DNA from: CAYRGG01 sp964423745
GTDB lineage: Bacteria; Pseudomonadota; Gammaproteobacteria; Competibacterales; Competibacteraceae
NCBI GenBank assembly: GCA_964423745.1
Contig: CAYRGG010000012.1
Location: 25,524 to 89,523 of the forward strand
DNA length: 64,000 bases
Direction: 5' to 3'
Shown: in pieces, positions 33,917 through 43,362 of the stretch
Numbering within the stretch: the stretch's first letter is position 1
Layout of the letters: every line of letters starts with the position of its first letter
Program-made: the position numbers and the translations under genes
Notes under the pieces: generated by a model
Told to the model about the DNA's origin: nothing
Database searches by the model: none
Seen by the model: only the letters and a program-made list of their open reading frames with translations

Positions 33917-35383
33917 TTATAACCCCACCATTTGTTCAGCCAGCCGCAGGGGCACACCAGGAAACAAAAACAACAGAACCGTCAACACCGCCGTGGTCAC
34001 TAAAGCAATGACCATGGGCAACGGCGCCTCCCCATGTTCGACGGTATGGCTACCATGGCGGTCCTCGGACTCAAAGAATGCGGCATAAACGATAGGCATA
34101 AAATAAGCCGCATTCAATAGGGTGCTCACGATAATAATACTGGCCGCTAGCAACTGCTGGGAGGCAAAAGCACCGGTCAATATATACCATTTGCTGATGA
34201 AACCGGCTGCCGGTGGTAGTCCGATCATGGATAAGGCGCCCACGGCAAAAGCGCCCATGGTCCAGGGCATGCGCCAGCCGATACCTTTGAGATGACTGAT
34301 TTCTGTTTTGTGGGAGGCTGTATAAATGGAACCCGCCGCAAAAAATAAGGTGATTTTGCCGAAGGCATGGGCGGCAATGTGTAACGCGGCGCCCACTGCA
34401 GATAAGGGCGCCAGTATGGCGGCTCCTAACACCACGTAGGACAGTTGACTGATGGTGGAAAACGCTAAACGGCGCTTCAAATTATCCTGTCTTAGGGCGA
34501 TCACGGACGCCATAACGACGGTAAACCCAGCCGCATAGAGTAACCATTGAGCGCTGGGTTCGTTGACAAGAAGATCTAATCCAAAGACGTAAACGATGAC
34601 TTTTACTACACTAAAGACACCGGCCTTGACCACAGCCACGGCGTGAAGCAAAGCACTAACTGGCGTAGGCGCCACCATGGCTGCTGGCAACCAACGATGG
34701 ACAGGCATGATGGCCGCTTTGCCGATACCGTACATAAATAAAAACAACAGACCGGCTAGCGCCAAGCCATCCACATGACCGGCTAAGATACCACCATCGG
34801 TAAAATCCATGGTTCCCGTGGCATACCAAGTCCACAAAATAGCCAACAAAAAAAAGCCGATGGAGGTGGACAGCAAAATACCCAGATAGAGTCTGCCCGC
34901 CCGCATGTCATCCGGCGTACCGTGATGGGTGACCAGGGGATAGGTGGAAAGACTCAACACTTCATAAAAAACAAACAGGGTAATGAGATTACCTGCCAGC
35001 GCGACCCCCATGGTGCTTGCTATAGCAATGGCAAAACACACGTAAAACCGCGTTTGATGGGCCTCTTGATTGCCACGCATATAGCCGATGGAATAGAGGG
35101 AATTGATGGGCCAAAGTAAGGAAGCCACACAGGCAAAAATCATCCCCAGCGGTTCCGCGGTAAAACGCAGGGGGATCTCCGGCAAAATATAGACAAGCTC
35201 AACGCTGGGACGATCCCCCCCAAGCACTAGGGGCAGCAAGGACAGGACTATCAATAAGAGCAGAAAAGCCGTGCTTAAGGTCACCAATTCACGCAGATTT
35301 GGATAAGCACCGCTCAAGACAATCAACAAAGCGCCCACCAGAGGAACAAACAGGGCCAGTTGCATTACTGTTTCTGCACTCAT
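33917..35383 (-). CDS. mnhD: Mrp antiporter subunit D (second copy)
   Basis: A 488-residue proton-translocating membrane subunit related to NuoM/N. Conserved features are 'FVFYEVLSLSTYPLV' with the TM5 Glu, 'VSALLHAVAVVKAGVFSVVK' with the TM7 Lys, and 'HIAAHAFGKITLFFAAGSIY'. It overlaps the preceding D gene by 4 nt. Two adjacent D-type genes followed by a third suggest a larger antiporter than classic seven-gene Mrp. Confidence 0.9.
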   Translation of the reverse strand: MSAETVMQLALFVPLVGALLIVLSGAYPNLRELVTLSTAFLLLLIVLSLLPLVLGGDRPSVELVYILPEIPLRFTAEPLGMIFACVASLLWPINSLYSIGYMRGNQEAHQTRFYVCFAIAIASTMGVALAGNLITLFVFYEVLSLSTYPLVTHHGTPDDMRAGRLYLGILLSTSIGFFLLAILWTWYATGTMDFTDGGILAGHVDGLALAGLLFLFMYGIGKAAIMPVHRWLPAAMVAPTPVSALLHAVAVVKAGVFSVVKVIVYVFGLDLLVNEPSAQWLLYAAGFTVVMASVIALRQDNLKRRLAFSTISQLSYVVLGAAILAPLSAVGAALHIAAHAFGKITLFFAAGSIYTASHKTEISHLKGIGWRMPWTMGAFAVGALSMIGLPPAAGFISKWYILTGAFASQQLLAASIIIVSTLLNAAYFMPIVYAAFFESEDRHGSHTVEHGEAPLPMVIALVTTAVLTVLLFLFPGVPLRLAEQMVGL

Positions 35384-36870
35384 GGAGCGCCTCCCAGAAG
35401 ACTCACAGCGGCCTGTTTAGCGACACCGGCACTGAGGGAGGAGTCTATGCCAAAATAAAGATTACCCAGGGCAAGGGCCCAAGTGGGGATAAGCAGCGCC
35501 AGGGGGGCTTCGGAAACCGGCGCTAAACCATCGGGCCGAGGTCGAAAGTAAGCTATTTCCACCACGCGCCAGACATAAATGACAGCGAATATAGACGTCA
35601 TCAATACCAACACAGCCACGGGCCACCAACCCCGTTCCAAGGCGCCTAAAATGAGATACCACTTACTGATAAAGCCTGCTGTCAGGGGTACGCCGATGAG
35701 GCTCAATCCACCGATGACAAAAGCCGCCATGGTCCAGGGCATGGCCCAGCCTAAACCGGCGAGGCGGTCGATTTCAGGAGAACCCACTCGAAACGACATG
35801 GCGCCCAAGGCAAGAAACAAGGTGCCTTTTATCAACGCATGATTAAACAAATGCACAATACCCGCGGTGAGACCGGTCACCGAAACTAAGCTGATACCTA
35901 ATACCATGTAGCCGATTTGAGCCACGCTGGAGTAGGCGAGTATGCGTTTGACGTTGCTTTGGAAAATAGCCACCACCGAAGCGCTAAAGATACCTACCAA
36001 TGCCAGCGGCATTAAAACCAGATCAAGCCGCATGGTTTGAAACGAAAACTCAGCGCCGAAGATGGTAAAAAAGGTTCTTAACATCAAATAGATAGCCACC
36101 TTAGTGGCGGTCGCAGCCAGAAAAGCCGTGACCACCGATGGACTATAAGTGTAGGCATTAGGTAACCAAAGATGGAGGGGAAACAGCGCCAATTTCAAGC
36201 CAAGCCCCACGGTCAGGAAAGCAAAGGCGACGCGGATTGTGCGGGTATCCGCCACAGCCGGCAGACGCTGGTGTAAATCCGCCATATTCAGGGTACCGGT
36301 CATCACATACATAAATCCGATACCGATTAAAATAAAGGTAGCGCCGATGGTGCCCATAATTAGGTACTGATAAGCGGCTGTCAGAGCCCGCCGATCCCGG
36401 CCGACGCTGATCAAGGCATAGCTGGATAAGGATGAAATTTCCAAAAACACAAACACATTGAAGGCGTCCCCGGTGATGGTCATACCCAGCAAACCGGTCA
36501 AACACAATAGGTAGGCGGTATAAAACCAAGGCCGTTTGTTGGCGGGAAGCTGGATACGAAAATCTACGATAAGCCGACTAAAGGTGATGACCACAGCGCC
36601 AATGGTAGCGACGATCAATAACATATAGGCATTGATATAATCCACCCGATATTCAATACCCCAGGGGGGCGCCCACCCACCCATTTCGTAAGAGATAGCC
36701 CTAGCTGTCGTCAAAACCTCAGAAAACAAGGCCACGGCAATAAACCAAGCAACCCAACTCGCCGTCATCGCTAGCCACCAGGCGGGTAGGCTACGGCGCA
36801 ATAAGGCGCAAAGGGGAGCTGCCAGGAGCGGGATGACCACCTGGAGCGCGGGTAAATGGGTTGTTATCAC
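35380..36870 (-). CDS. mnhD: Mrp antiporter subunit D (first copy)
   Basis: A 496-residue homologue of NuoN/MrpD with 'FVFLEISSLSSYALI' (TM5 Glu), 'VVTAFLAATATKVAIYLMLR' (TM7 Lys) and 'HLFNHALIKGTLFLALGAM' (TM8 region Lys). It immediately follows mnhC with a 4-nt overlap, the standard C–D order. It forms a proton channel of the complex. Confidence 0.92.
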   Translation of the reverse strand: MITTHLPALQVVIPLLAAPLCALLRRSLPAWWLAMTASWVAWFIAVALFSEVLTTARAISYEMGGWAPPWGIEYRVDYINAYMLLIVATIGAVVITFSRLIVDFRIQLPANKRPWFYTAYLLCLTGLLGMTITGDAFNVFVFLEISSLSSYALISVGRDRRALTAAYQYLIMGTIGATFILIGIGFMYVMTGTLNMADLHQRLPAVADTRTIRVAFAFLTVGLGLKLALFPLHLWLPNAYTYSPSVVTAFLAATATKVAIYLMLRTFFTIFGAEFSFQTMRLDLVLMPLALVGIFSASVVAIFQSNVKRILAYSSVAQIGYMVLGISLVSVTGLTAGIVHLFNHALIKGTLFLALGAMSFRVGSPEIDRLAGLGWAMPWTMAAFVIGGLSLIGVPLTAGFISKWYLILGALERGWWPVAVLVLMTSIFAVIYVWRVVEIAYFRPRPDGLAPVSEAPLALLIPTWALALGNLYFGIDSSLSAGVAKQAAVSLLGGAP

Positions 36871-37226
36871 AAGGCTTCTTCTTCTTCTTGACTGTGAATT
36901 TCGTCTTCTTCAATGGTGCCGTAGGCTTCGTTAATACGCACCACCAAGGCCAGCCCTAAGGCCGTGGTGGCGATACCCACCACAATGGCGGTGAGAATGA
37001 GCACATGGGGCAGAGGATTACTGTATTTTTCAATACCTTCGGCTAAGATGGGAGCGCTACCGCCGGTTACTTTGCCCATGCTGATATACAAAATAAACAC
37101 CGAGGTTTGAAAGATGGTTAAGCCCACCAGCCGTTTCACCAGATTGCCGCAGGAAATCACGATATAAAAACCGGTCATCATCAACACAATGACGATCCAA
37201 TAATTATAAAGCCCTAACACCGCCAC
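36867..37226 (-). CDS. mnhC: Mrp antiporter subunit C
   Basis: 119 residues, three helices, NuoK-like. It has 'LVKRLVGLTIFQTSVFILYISMG' and 'NPLPHVLILTAIVVGIATTALGLAL', the MnhC signature with the conserved Pro-His-Val-Leu-Ile. The acidic C-terminus is short. It is preceded by mnhB (3-nt gap) and overlaps mnhD by 4 nt. Confidence 0.94.
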   Translation of the reverse strand: MAVLGLYNYWIVIVLMMTGFYIVISCGNLVKRLVGLTIFQTSVFILYISMGKVTGGSAPILAEGIEKYSNPLPHVLILTAIVVGIATTALGLALVVRINEAYGTIEEDEIHSQEEEEAL

Positions 37227-37229
37227 CGT

Positions 37230-37649
37230 TCACCGCCCCCGCCAGGCAAAGGTGAAAAAGACCGTGGTCATCACCGAGGCAACGGTGATGCCCACGCCTA
37301 ACTCCACCAGTAAGATACCCAGATGTTGACCATGCACTGGATCGTGATGATCTAGTGCCCCGTAGTCGAGAAAATTGCCACCCAAGAACATACTCGCCAC
37401 ACCGACGCTGGCATAGAGTAAAACACCCGTTGAAATACCTAAACGTAACAACCAGGGAGGAAAAATTTTTCGTGCGTTATGCAACCCGTAGGTCAGAGAA
37501 TACAAAATGATGGCAGCACTAAAAATCACCCCAGCCTGAAAGCCGCCACCCGGTCCAAAATCTCCGTGAAACTGTACATACAAGGCAAACACCAAAATCA
37601 GAGGTACAATCAATTTGGTAGCAACCCGAGGAATAGAATAGTGTTTCAT
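37230..37649 (-). CDS. mnhB: Mrp antiporter subunit B
   Basis: 139 residues, four helices. The MnhB hallmark is 'LYVQFHGDFGPGGGFQAGVIFSAA', near residues 23–46, and 'ELGVGITVASVMTTVFFTFA' is the C-terminal helix. The start overlaps the preceding DUF4040 gene by 4 nt. Confidence 0.94.
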   Translation of the reverse strand: MKHYSIPRVATKLIVPLILVFALYVQFHGDFGPGGGFQAGVIFSAAIILYSLTYGLHNARKIFPPWLLRLGISTGVLLYASVGVASMFLGGNFLDYGALDHHDPVHGQHLGILLVELGVGITVASVMTTVFFTFAWRGR

Positions 37650-38164
37650 GAATCATCGTCCTCATCAGAACGGTAGCGACCACCGATCAAAATCAACACA
37701 CCGATAGCCGCGGTGAATACAACCACGGTTTCCCCAAGGGTGTCATAACCGCGATAACTGGCCAAAACCGAGGTAACGATGTTAGGAATACCAACTTCCT
37801 GTTGCGATTCCTCGATATAACGGGGCGCTACATGCTGATGAATAGGATCAGCAGGATCCCCCACGGGAGGAAGGTCAAAGGTACCATAGACTAGAGCCGC
37901 GCCGGTCACCAACACCACCACTAACGGTAACAAAGGATTACGCACCGGGGGTTTCTCGTGGCTGGTGGTCAAAGCCAAGGTGCTCAACATAAAGACTGTG
38001 GAAACACCCGCACCCACTGCAGCTTCTGTAAAAGCCACATCCACTGCGTCCAGCACCACAAAAATACCCGCCGACAGTAGGCTGTAAATACCGCTTAACA
38101 TGGCGACGGCAAACAGATCCCGTAACTTGATAAGGGCTACCGCTGTGACAACCAACAAACCCAA
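37646..38164 (-). CDS. DUF4040 / MrpA C-terminal-like (MbhD-type) subunit
   Basis: 172 residues with about five helices. It corresponds to the C-terminal part of MrpA, encoded separately in this operon type (as MbhD in membrane-bound hydrogenases). It has 'AVALIKLRDLFAVAMLSGIYSLLSAGIFVVLDAVDVAFTEAAVGAGVST' near the N-terminus, with the conserved Asp/Glu positions. It supports an E-F-G-A'-B-C-D order rather than the classic A-B-C-D-E-F-G. Confidence 0.88.
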   Translation of the reverse strand: MGLLVVTAVALIKLRDLFAVAMLSGIYSLLSAGIFVVLDAVDVAFTEAAVGAGVSTVFMLSTLALTTSHEKPPVRNPLLPLVVVLVTGAALVYGTFDLPPVGDPADPIHQHVAPRYIEESQQEVGIPNIVTSVLASYRGYDTLGETVVVFTAAIGVLILIGGRYRSDEDDDS

Positions 38165-38210
38165 TAAAAAAACATCAATGACAATTTCAATAGCGGCGAT
38201 TCCTTATGGA

Positions 38211-38540
38211 TTATTTATTGATAATAGATGGTTCCGAATAGGTTAGCGGTTCTGGATTCTCTGGATCAGAAAGGGCAGCTTTTACCAGTGAATGGGTAGA
38301 AGTGGGACTGGTAAGCCATAAAAACAGCAAAATTAATATGAGTTTAATGGTTACTTGGGTCCAACCCCCTTGAAACATCAATCCGATAAGAATCAATCCC
38401 GCACCCAGCGTATCGATGATGCCCGCCGCATGTAAACGGGTATAAAAATCTGGCATGCGTAGCAGGCCCGCACTCCCCACGCCAATGAAAAAAACACCGC
38501 CAAGTAAGGTAAGCCAGGTCAACAGATCGAGAATTATCAT
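38211..38540 (-). CDS. mnhG: Mrp antiporter subunit G
   Basis: 109 residues, three helices, with 'GVFFIGVGSAGLLRMPDFYTRLHAAGIIDTLGAGLILIG', the MnhG signature (RLPDFYTRLHA-type). It overlaps mnhF by 4 nt. The gap of 46 nt to the next gene is the longest in the operon. Confidence 0.94.
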   Translation of the reverse strand: MIILDLLTWLTLLGGVFFIGVGSAGLLRMPDFYTRLHAAGIIDTLGAGLILIGLMFQGGWTQVTIKLILILLFLWLTSPTSTHSLVKAALSDPENPEPLTYSEPSIINK

Positions 38541-38842
38541 CGGCCTTTCTCCGCTTCCTCATTTTGCTGCACCACATTACGCGGCCAGCCCATATCGCCA
38601 TAACGAATAAACTTTAAGATAGCAATGGTGCTAATAAAGTTAATCAATGCATAAACCAAGGCGATATCTAGAAAATCAGGGCGTCCCATCAAAAAACCGA
38701 GAATGGCGATCATCAGCACAGTTTTTGTACCAAAGGCGTTCACTGCCAGAACCCGATCATAGACAGTAGGTCCAAGCAAAGCCCGTACTATGGCCAGCGT
38801 CATACAGACGAGAATAGCAAGCGCCGCTATGCCAAAGATCAT
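38537..38842 (-). CDS. mnhF: Mrp antiporter subunit F
   Basis: 101 residues, three helices, with 'LGPTVYDRVLAVNAFGTKTVLMIAIL' (GPT..DRV..... motif) and 'FLDIALVYALINFISTIAILKF'. Both are typical of MnhF. It overlaps mnhE by 4 nt. Confidence 0.94.
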   Translation of the reverse strand: MIFGIAALAILVCMTLAIVRALLGPTVYDRVLAVNAFGTKTVLMIAILGFLMGRPDFLDIALVYALINFISTIAILKFIRYGDMGWPRNVVQQNEEAEKGR

Positions 38843-39339
38843 CGGCAGGTTCCCTCCAGTGCGGTGACGCGCCGGTCCATCTCGCCTTCCAGCAAAGCAT
38901 CGGCAGCAGTTTGGGTTAGCACATGGATATCCACCGTGCCGCCGCTTAAATAGGTTGTGACCGTACCTGGCGTAAGGGTAACGGAGTTAGCGTAAATAAC
39001 CCGGCCTAAATCCGTGCGTTGTGAAGGTCTTATGCTGATCATAGTAGGACTGATGGGTAAGGTGGGATCGAGTATAATCTTGGTAACATCGATATTAGCC
39101 TTAATAATTTCCCACACTAACCAAGGCCAGTAAAAAATGATTTGCGCACTGATATCGAGATGTAAAGGCTCCTCCTCGGGGTCTGCTCGATCCATGCAAC
39201 ATGAAATCCATACCACGATGGCGCATGAAATCGCGCCAAAACCCAGCAATAAAGCCACAGCCGTATAGCCGGACAACAGCAGCCATAGAAAAAAACAGAA
39301 TAGCCACAACATGGTCCATAACTTTATATTATTTAACAT
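38839..39339 (-). CDS. mnhE: Mrp antiporter subunit E
   Basis: 166 residues, two or three N-terminal helices and a cytosolic domain. The MnhE pattern is 'YWPWLVWEIIKANIDVTKIILDP' and 'YANSVTLTPGTVTTYLSGGTVDIHVL'. It is the first gene of the ten-gene operon, transcribed divergently from the esterase gene that starts 95 nt away, so both promoters share that gap. Confidence 0.94.
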   Translation of the reverse strand: MLNNIKLWTMLWLFCFFLWLLLSGYTAVALLLGFGAISCAIVVWISCCMDRADPEEEPLHLDISAQIIFYWPWLVWEIIKANIDVTKIILDPTLPISPTMISIRPSQRTDLGRVIYANSVTLTPGTVTTYLSGGTVDIHVLTQTAADALLEGEMDRRVTALEGTCR

Positions 39340-39434
39340 ACTACTTTCCCCCTTTGAGTTGCCGTACTAGCTGAGGGCTTAAAGGATCTGAAACAATAAT
39401 AGCTTCCGTACCGACCTGGTCAAGGTGGTTATGC

Positions 39435-40400
39435 TTGGGTTATTCATTGGATAAAAAAGACAGCGTCGCAAAAGCTGACATCCCCGTCAGTTGGCAAACC
39501 TATCTAGTTTGTTTTCTTTTACGTTGGTTGGTAAAACGACGTTTTAGACCAGAGACCAACCTTACCCGTTATCGCCAACGGATTGAACGGATGGACACCC
39601 GTTTTATTAAGTTGGCCTCCGACATCCACACCACCGAGTTATACGCTGACAACGTATCAGCGCATTGGGTGGAAGTACCGGAATCCACTAGCAAACGGGT
39701 TATTCTCTATCTGCACGGTGGTGGCTTTTGCTTGCGTGGTCCTAACTTGTATAGGAATTTTCTTGCCCGACTTTGTCGTCAAACCCAAGCCAAAGGTTTA
39801 CTACTCGACTACCGTTTGACACCAGAACACCCTTATCCTGCTGCAATGCAAGACTGCTTAGCCGGTTATCGGTGGTTGTTACATAAAGGTCATGATGCTA
39901 AAGATATTATCATCGCTGGCGACTCCGCCGGCGGTTGCCTTAGTTTAGTGACCGTGACTCAACTGCGGGATGCAGGGGAACCGCAACCCGCCTGTGCTGC
40001 GTTGTTGTCACCGGCTACAGATATGACGGTTTCTGGGTTGTCAGCGATAACCAAGGAACGGGAGGACCCCTTCTTTTACTTACAGACCTTGCTGCTTTTG
40101 AAACACCATTACCTACAAGGCGCATTTGCTGGCGATCCTGGCGTTTCTCCTTTGTACGCTGATTTTCAAGGTTTGCCGCCGCTCCTGTTTCAGACAGGCA
40201 GCACCGAATTATTATTGGATGACTCCCTACATGCAGCGTCCAAAGCAAAAGCCGCCGGTGTTAAGGTGGACCTTCAAGTCTGGCAACGGATGCCCCATGT
40301 GTTCCAATTATTTACTTGGCTACCGGAAAGTCACCAGGCGCTCAAGGAAATTGGTCAATTTGTCAAAATGCATACACCCCATACCGACTACGATACATAA
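39435..40400 (+). CDS. HSL-family alpha/beta hydrolase (esterase)
   Basis: A 321-residue carboxylesterase of the hormone-sensitive-lipase family. Oxyanion loop 'LHGGGF' (93–98), nucleophile Ser164 in 'AGDSAGGC', a likely acid in 'LLLDDSL' (about 262) and His288 in 'MPHVF' are all in place. The start is TTG, supported by 'aaggtgg' 7–8 nt upstream; the nearest in-frame ATG would cut into the fold. It begins a same-strand trio with an APP1 phosphatase and another hydrolase, suggesting lipid or storage-ester metabolism. Confidence 0.9.
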   Translation: MGYSLDKKDSVAKADIPVSWQTYLVCFLLRWLVKRRFRPETNLTRYRQRIERMDTRFIKLASDIHTTELYADNVSAHWVEVPESTSKRVILYLHGGGFCLRGPNLYRNFLARLCRQTQAKGLLLDYRLTPEHPYPAAMQDCLAGYRWLLHKGHDAKDIIIAGDSAGGCLSLVTVTQLRDAGEPQPACAALLSPATDMTVSGLSAITKEREDPFFYLQTLLLLKHHYLQGAFAGDPGVSPLYADFQGLPPLLFQTGSTELLLDDSLHAASKAKAAGVKVDLQVWQRMPHVFQLFTWLPESHQALKEIGQFVKMHTPHTDYDT

Positions 40401-40434
40401 GATTATGCGCAAATAAAACGAGAGAAATATCACT

Positions 40435-41598
40435 ATGGCAAGTTGGTCAACAATTTTTCACCGTCTAGTTCACCGCGCTGAAAGTTATTTTGACGAATTG
40501 CGCTGGAAGATAAAACGTCGCTTGGGTCGTGATAAACCCGTGCAAATTGTGGATTATTACGGATTCGGAACCACGCAAACACTTCATTTGCAAGGCCGCG
40601 TACTGGCAAATCATAGCCGACGCCAAACGGATAGCGCCAGCGAATCCCGGTGGCGGAATATACTCGCTGCCTATCGGCGTTTTGAAAGCGACGAGGTGCC
40701 AGGGGTGCGGGTACACGCCCAGTATCAAGATAGGGTGGAGGAGACGTTGAGTGACAAGGAAGGCTATTTTACCTTTGACTTGCACACTCCAGTGAAAGCA
40801 ACGCCACAACAACCTTGGCATAGGGTCAGCTTATCTTTGCCCGACTTTAAAGACACGGTGCCCATGGTTAACGCTAAGGTGCTAGTGCCCACCCTGAATG
40901 CTCGATTCGGCGTTATCAGCGACATCGATGACACAATCGTAGTTACCAATGCGACTAGCTTTTTTAAAATGGTGCGTCTGACAGTTTTAAAAAGTGCGCG
41001 GACGCGCCTACCTTTTGCCGGCGTCGCCGCTTTTTACCGAGCATTACAACGGGGCACTGGAAAAGAGATTTTAAATCCCATTTTTTATGTGTCCAGTAGT
41101 CCTTGGAATCTCTATGATTTTTTGGTCAATTTTATAACGTATAACGATATTCCCATTGGACCGCTTATGCTGCGGGACTTGGGTCTAGACGAAAATAAAT
41201 TTATAAAATCAAGCCATCTCGACCATAAGCGCACCCAGATCGAGCGACTGCTGAATACTTATACAAACCTGCCCTTTATCCTGATTGGCGATAGCGGTCA
41301 GCATGACCCTGAAATCTATCATCAAATTGCAAACCATTTCCCTCATCGTATTCAAGCTATTTATATCCGCGATGTCAGCCCGCAACCCCTGCGCGATAAG
41401 GAAGTGCGGGGATTAGCGGAAAAACTCAATGAATTGGCTATCGATTTGATTCTTGCCAAGGACTCCTTAGCAGCCGCACAGCACGCCGCAGAGCGGGGAT
41501 TTATAAACCCCGAGGCGGTGGCTGCAGTACAGGCTGAAATGCTCACGGGCGCCACTTCCAACGATGACATCAAGCGGCTCGTTGAAGAGGATGAATGA
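40435..41598 (+). CDS. APP1-type phosphatidate phosphatase domain protein
   Basis: A 387-residue HAD-like phosphatase. The Mg2+-dependent motif 'DIDDT' (163–167) sits in 'FGVISDIDDTIVVTN', followed by 'VSSSPWNLYDFLVNFI', 'FIKSSHLDHKRTQIERLL' and 'FILIGDSGQHDPEIY'. These are hallmarks of the App1 catalytic domain, which removes phosphate from phosphatidic acid. The N-terminal 150 residues form a separate beta-rich region. It is 34 nt after the esterase and overlaps the next gene. Confidence 0.9.
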   Translation: MASWSTIFHRLVHRAESYFDELRWKIKRRLGRDKPVQIVDYYGFGTTQTLHLQGRVLANHSRRQTDSASESRWRNILAAYRRFESDEVPGVRVHAQYQDRVEETLSDKEGYFTFDLHTPVKATPQQPWHRVSLSLPDFKDTVPMVNAKVLVPTLNARFGVISDIDDTIVVTNATSFFKMVRLTVLKSARTRLPFAGVAAFYRALQRGTGKEILNPIFYVSSSPWNLYDFLVNFITYNDIPIGPLMLRDLGLDENKFIKSSHLDHKRTQIERLLNTYTNLPFILIGDSGQHDPEIYHQIANHFPHRIQAIYIRDVSPQPLRDKEVRGLAEKLNELAIDLILAKDSLAAAQHAAERGFINPEAVAAVQAEMLTGATSNDDIKRLVEEDE

Positions 41599-42586
41599 AG
41601 CGCCTGGCAAACTAACTCATGGCATAGACGGTCGTGGTCGGTTTCGAGAAATTTATCAAGCTGTACGGGCCGATCATGGCCATAAATTGCCCGACGATCG
41701 TCCCTGCGAAGAGGCGCTAGTAAGGCTACCCGGAGAACAACCCGCAAGGGGACAGGCGGTACATTTAGGCCCATCTCGGTTGCCCTTGCGCATCGTCGTC
41801 GTCCCCGGTTTGGTGGCGGACTGTTTTAAAAACCTATTTAGCCCCTTTGCTTTCGCCCGGGATCATCTTGAACAGCATGGTTTTAAGTCGTCTGTGATTT
41901 GGGTGAGTGGACGCTCTAGCAGCGAACATAACGCTGCGCAAATCAATACTGCACTGACCAACGGCGATTATCCCCTCAACGATCGTTTGGTGCTCATCGG
42001 TTATTCCAAAGGCGTAGTGGATATCTTAGAGGCGTTGGTTCGCTACCCCCAGGTACGCACACGTACCATCGCTGTAGTCAGCCTTGCCGGTACGGTACGT
42101 GGTACCCCCTTGGTGGATAAAGCGCCCCGCCTGTTTCGGTTTGCGGATAAGCTGCTGCTCTATCACTGCGCCAGCGGCGATGGTCGTAGTCTGGAAAGCC
42201 TAAAACCTGCCATTCGTCAAGCTTGGCTACAACACCACACTTTGCCTGCTGAAATCAGCTACTTTTCCATTACCGGCATACCGCGACCTGAAGCAGTGTC
42301 AAGAACGCTGCGTCCCAGTTATCGGATGCTAGCTAAAGAGGATCCACGCAATGACAGCCAAGTGATTTTTTACGATAGCTTTATTCCAGGTAGTACCTTA
42401 ATTGGCTATGTCAATGCCGACCACTGGGCAATCACCTTACCCATCGCCCGAGTGTGCCCATGGCTAGGCGCTATGTTAGTCAACCGCAACGCCTTTCCCC
42501 GCGAGGTACTGCTAGAGGCCATAGTGCGCTATGTGGAAGAGTTCCTTCATAATAAATCCCCTTTGTCTCAGCAGCAGGTTTTTTAG
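41591..42586 (+). CDS. Lipase-like alpha/beta hydrolase
   Basis: About 331 residues from the ATG at 41591, which overlaps the stop of the APP1 gene in 'atgaatga'; an ATG at 41564 is also in frame. 'LRIVVVPGLVADCF' is the first strand and loop, and the nucleophile Ser lies in 'VLIGYSKGVVDIL'. A candidate His is in 'VNADHWAITLP'. It has no signal peptide. Its translational coupling to a phosphatidate phosphatase suggests the two act in one lipid pathway; the substrate is not known. Confidence 0.75.
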   Translation: MNEAPGKLTHGIDGRGRFREIYQAVRADHGHKLPDDRPCEEALVRLPGEQPARGQAVHLGPSRLPLRIVVVPGLVADCFKNLFSPFAFARDHLEQHGFKSSVIWVSGRSSSEHNAAQINTALTNGDYPLNDRLVLIGYSKGVVDILEALVRYPQVRTRTIAVVSLAGTVRGTPLVDKAPRLFRFADKLLLYHCASGDGRSLESLKPAIRQAWLQHHTLPAEISYFSITGIPRPEAVSRTLRPSYRMLAKEDPRNDSQVIFYDSFIPGSTLIGYVNADHWAITLPIARVCPWLGAMLVNRNAFPREVLLEAIVRYVEEFLHNKSPLSQQQVF

Positions 42587-42683
42587 ATTCAACAAATCCC
42601 GTCAGCTAAAGGTAGATTTTACCTGTTATCCTGTCTGCATTACTGACTATACTAATTATTGTTTTTTATAAAGGTAATCAATC

Positions 42684-43289
42684 ATGAGGCTATGTGACCG
42701 GGATATCGAAGCGTACCTAGACAATAGCAAAATCCGCATCGATCCACGACCCGGATCAACCCGCATCAACGGGGTCAGCGTCGATCTTCGTTTAGGGCAT
42801 TATTTCCGCGTCTTTAATGACCACGCAGCGCCCTATATCGATTTAAGCGGACCGCGCCACGAAGTGGATAAAGCCATCGATCAGATCATGGGCAAGGAAA
42901 TCGAAATCAGCCAAGATGAGGCGTTTTTTCTCCACCCCGGCGAATTGGCATTGGCCGTGACCGCAGAATCCATAACATTGCCCGACGATATTGTCGGTTG
43001 GCTGGATGGTCGCTCAAGTTTAGCTCGGTTAGGGCTGATGGTCCATGTGACCGCTCATCGCATCGACCCCGGCTGGAGTGGCAGCATTGTGCTGGAATGC
43101 TTTAATAGCGGCAAACTACCCCTTGCCCTGCGTCCCGGTATGACCATCTGCGCCATGAATTTCGAAACCCTCTCTGGACCTGCGGCGCGTCCCTATAATA
43201 GCCGTTCAAGCGCCAAATACCGTGGCCAACAACGACCTATTCCAAGCCGCATCGGCGCTGATGAAGCAAACGATGGTAGCTCCAAGTAG
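42684..43289 (+). CDS. dcd: dCTP deaminase
   Basis: Converts dCTP to dUTP for thymidylate synthesis, working as a homotrimer. The 201 residues carry 'GVSVDLRLG', 'LDGRSSLARLGL', catalytic Glu in 'GSIVLECFN', and the nucleotide loop 'AKYRGQQ'. Length is close to E. coli Dcd (193 aa). It stands alone, about 100 nt after the hydrolase gene. Confidence 0.96.
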   Translation: MRLCDRDIEAYLDNSKIRIDPRPGSTRINGVSVDLRLGHYFRVFNDHAAPYIDLSGPRHEVDKAIDQIMGKEIEISQDEAFFLHPGELALAVTAESITLPDDIVGWLDGRSSLARLGLMVHVTAHRIDPGWSGSIVLECFNSGKLPLALRPGMTICAMNFETLSGPAARPYNSRSSAKYRGQQRPIPSRIGADEANDGSSK

Positions 43290-43362
43290 CGCACTTTATA
43301 TCCCTAGTTACCCTGTTTAACAATCCTCTAAAGCATTCTTATATTGAGTAAATCTGCGTAGG

